Shown here one piece after another: positions 63,912-64,000 of a DNA stretch of 64,000 nucleotides. The position numbers were made by a program, and so were the translations under genes. Where the stretch lies: positions 20,531,061 through 20,595,060 of the forward strand of contig CM076651.1 of NCBI GenBank assembly GCA_038496675.1, in the 5' to 3' direction. Below the pieces are notes generated by a model that worked only from the letters and a program-made list of their open reading frames with translations, ran no database searches and was not told where the DNA came from. The number at the start of each line of letters is the position of its first letter. Within the stretch, counting starts at the first letter, position 1. This DNA comes from Rachycentron canadum (Eukaryota; Chordata; Actinopteri; Carangiformes; Rachycentridae).

Positions 63912-64000
63912 GTAAGAGAGACCTGATTTCAGTGTTTGCATTCCTCAGACACAACATTTTCTTCTCAGTAGTTCACATTGCAAATAACATTGTAGTACTG

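Overview
The window is vertebrate, almost certainly teleost fish, nuclear DNA. Six whole or partial protein-coding genes with GT-AG introns and one smaller membrane-protein gene can be reconstructed exon by exon. All look like orthologues of genes on human chromosome arm 1p36. Introns and spacers carry fish-type interspersed repeats (a LINE 3' tail ending in ACAAATAAAATTG, a 'GGGCTGCAC' element, MITE-like foldbacks) and long (TG)n/(CA)n tracts. A percomorph-type fish is my guess from repeat style only. No operon, CRISPR, phage or transferred cluster is present, and I found no undescribed biological system.

Layout, left to right. 55-2038 (+): last four exons of ATP13A2, the lysosomal P5B ATPase. 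4450-7275 (-): SZRD1, four coding exons, convergent with ATP13A2. 7300-9990: no gene recognised. 11150-11668 (-): SMIM1, a 76-residue single-pass protein in two coding exons, with an upstream exon near 12.1 kb. 12732-12872 (-): an orphan terminal-exon-like ORF. 14118-24560 (+): CDK11B, 19 coding exons, about 797 residues. 26414-33673 (-): MMP23, eight exons, 385 residues, tail-to-tail with CDK11B. 36226-38743 (+): UBIAD1, two coding exons, 349 residues. 39.2-52.8 kb: no confident coding exon, but a promoter-like segment near 41.4-42.2 kb and one candidate first coding exon at 47.3 kb. 52823-63911 (+, continuing): the first four sure coding exons of MIB2, encoding MIB/HERC2-1, ZZ and MIB/HERC2-2.

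The genes do not form a pathway. They are unrelated housekeeping and membrane genes: polyamine export from lysosomes, RNA-binding SUZ protein, red-cell membrane protein, splicing/transcription kinase, secreted-type metalloprotease, menaquinone-4 prenyltransferase and Notch-ligand E3 ligase. Their interest as a group is positional: genes that lie many megabases apart on human 1p36 sit within 64 kb here. Points most worth checking are the SMIM1 upstream exon, the missing internal start Met of CDK11-p58, a probable GC-AG intron in MMP23, the extended MIB2 N-terminus, and the orphan exon at 12.8 kb. Exon borders are read by eye from splice consensus, reading phase and remembered family sequence; no alignment was run.
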